The notes under the pieces: model-generated | The model's input: the letters and a program-made list of their open reading frames with translations, nothing else | What the model was told of the DNA's origin: nothing | The model's database searches: none | DNA from: Comamonas testosteroni | GTDB taxonomy: Bacteria; Pseudomonadota; Gammaproteobacteria; Burkholderiales; Burkholderiaceae_C | Reading direction: 5' to 3' | NCBI RefSeq assembly: GCF_000761245.1 | Contig: NZ_AWOR01000044.1 | Span: forward strand, 62,001-126,000 | Length of the DNA: 64,000 nt | Part shown: in pieces, positions 63,291 to 64,000 of the stretch | Layout: each line of letters opens with the position of its first letter | Numbering within the stretch: the first letter of the stretch is position 1 | Translations under genes and position numbers: made by a program

Positions 63291-63752
63291 TTACTGGGGC
63301 AGCTGGCCTTCGGCCTGTGCTGCGGCAGCCGCTTGCTGCTGCTCGTACATGGCCTGGAAGTTGATTTCGGCCAGGTGCACGGGAGGGAAGCCGGCGCGGG
63401 TCACCACGTCGGCCACGTTGCCGCGCAGATAGGGGTAGATGATTTGGGGGCAGGCAATGCCGATCACGCCGCCCATCTGGTCTTCGGGCACGTTGCGGAT
63501 TTCGAAGATGCCGGCCTGCTTGGCTTCGACCAGGAACACGGTCTTGTCCTGAATCTTGGTCTGAACCGTGGCGGTCACGGCCACTTCGTAGACGCCTTCA
63601 GCCACGGGGGTGGCTTCCACGCCCAACTGGATGTCCACGCTGGGCTGCTCTTGCTCCAGCAGGATGGCGGGAGAGTTGGGCTGCTCCAGGGACAGGTCCT
63701 TCAGATACACGCGCTGGATCTGGAACACGGGGCTGTTGTCTTGTTCGGCCAT
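63291..63752 (-). CDS. secB: Protein-export chaperone SecB
   Basis: A 153-residue SecB with an extra C-terminal A/Q-rich tail. [19 protein letters not shown] is the conserved start, and [34 protein letters not shown] (in outline) is the classical C-terminal part. It forms a tetramer that holds precursors for SecA. It sits between grxC and gpsA, the usual order in this group. A leader with a nested hairpin lies upstream. Confidence 0.96.
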   Translation of the reverse strand: MAEQDNSPVFQIQRVYLKDLSLEQPNSPAILLEQEQPSVDIQLGVEATPVAEGVYEVAVTATVQTKIQDKTVFLVEAKQAGIFEIRNVPEDQMGGVIGIACPQIIYPYLRGNVADVVTRAGFPPVHLAEINFQAMYEQQQAAAAAQAEGQLPQ

Positions 63753-63793
63753 GATGAGCTTGGTCTTTCAGAAAAATCTTGAGGGGGAAATGA

Positions 63794-63843
63794 AAATGCC
63801 TGCACGTAGGATCAGCACGCAGCTATCCTCACAGCAGGCATTT
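63794..63843 (-). promoter_or_regulatory. Nested inverted repeat upstream of secB
   Basis: AAATGCCTGC (63794-63803) pairs perfectly with GCAGGCATTT (63834-63843); inside, AGGAT (63808-63812) pairs with ATCCT (63825-63829). It lies 41 bases from the secB start; it could be a grxC terminator (ATTTTCATTT follows on the minus strand) or a leader structure of secB. Confidence 0.5.
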
Positions 63844-63952
63844 CCAAGAAAATAGCACTTGGCATTATGCAGTGGCCGCCAATGAATGCATCCTGGCATC
63901 CGGCACAAAGTGCAAATTCATGTCCTGGGACGGCATGGGCGGCGCAGATGCA

Positions 63953-64000
63953 TCAGCCTTTCAGCAAAGGCAGCAGACCGCCCTTGGCATCCAGCGCCAT
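63953..64000 (-). CDS. grxC: Glutaredoxin 3, C-terminal 15 residues (runs off the right edge)
   Basis: On the minus strand the window's edge shows the codons for MALDAKGGLLPLLKG and a TGA. This matches the end of GrxC (E. coli ends in ALDARGGLDPLLK). The usual order grxC-secB-gpsA supports it. Everything else of the gene is outside. Confidence 0.75.
   Translation of the reverse strand: MALDAKGGLLPLLKG

Overview
The window is 64 kb of GC-rich, gene-dense chromosome from a betaproteobacterium. The gene content and protein flavour (Omp32-type porin, DUF3460 and DUF4148 proteins, phasin, LysR-lysA pair, gpsA-secB-grxC order, xsc-pta) point to the Comamonadaceae, most likely a Comamonas close to C. 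testosteroni. This is inference from remembered family content; no search was run. There is no rRNA, CRISPR array, prophage or intact insertion sequence. Two tRNA genes (Arg-ACG, Ser-CGA) lie on the minus strand near the left end.

Layout. 1-1.7 kb: end of xsc plus pta (sulfoacetaldehyde to acetyl phosphate to acetyl-CoA). 1.8-8.1 kb: tRNAs, serS, fkpB-ispH, radC-smr, lemA-M48 protease. 8.2-20.7 kb: cpdB, truncated haemoglobin with an MFS transporter, a LysR regulator, an orphan FtsX-type permease, a TauE/SafE exporter, an adenosine deaminase-like gene, a small-gene run with a low-molecular-weight phosphatase, and a DMT transporter. 20.8-28.3 kb: an NAD-dependent molybdenum formate dehydrogenase locus (mrp, LysR regulator, fused gamma-beta subunit, alpha, delta) with overlapping genes. 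28.4-34.6 kb: membrane nuclease-like protein, patatin, diguanylate cyclase with a leader peptide, metG. 35.3-40.9 kb: a compact sulfur-oxidation module (cytochrome c, two flavocytochrome c sulfide dehydrogenase-like flavoproteins, YeeE/YedE transporter, SoxY, SoxZ) without soxB, soxXA or soxCD. 41-64 kb: mainly housekeeping (scpA, queE-queD, porin, panD, tapT, pabB-pabC, a Crp/Fnr regulator, panB-panC, SulP transporter, LysR-lysA, gpsA, secB, grxC) with several small unknowns.

The most unusual signal is not a protein. Eight copies of a roughly 100-150 base element (seven clear, one degenerate) sit 2 to 10 bases after the stop codon of a plus-strand gene, always in the same orientation. The seven clear copies share a hairpin whose six-base arms differ between copies but stay perfectly complementary, enclosing a nearly invariant GC-rich loop that contains a second small covarying helix. 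That pattern indicates selection on, or copying of, a structure and not a sequence. I know of no named family for it. Four copies lie in the metG-to-soxZ stretch. A second, more AT-rich palindromic family (arms around AGCTA and AGCGCTT, inner hairpin often TTCAGAT/ATCTGAA) is scattered between other genes and also keeps its stem while the sequence changes.

Functional themes. Sulfur recurs: sulfonate breakdown (xsc, pta), candidate sulfite and sulfate transport (TauE/SafE, SulP), and sulfide or persulfide oxidation (FCSD and SoxYZ). Formate oxidation is well equipped, with an Fe-S carrier gene (mrp) overlapping the regulator gene. Many starts below were moved inward from the longest possible frame because of ribosome-binding sites, signal peptides or neighbouring genes.
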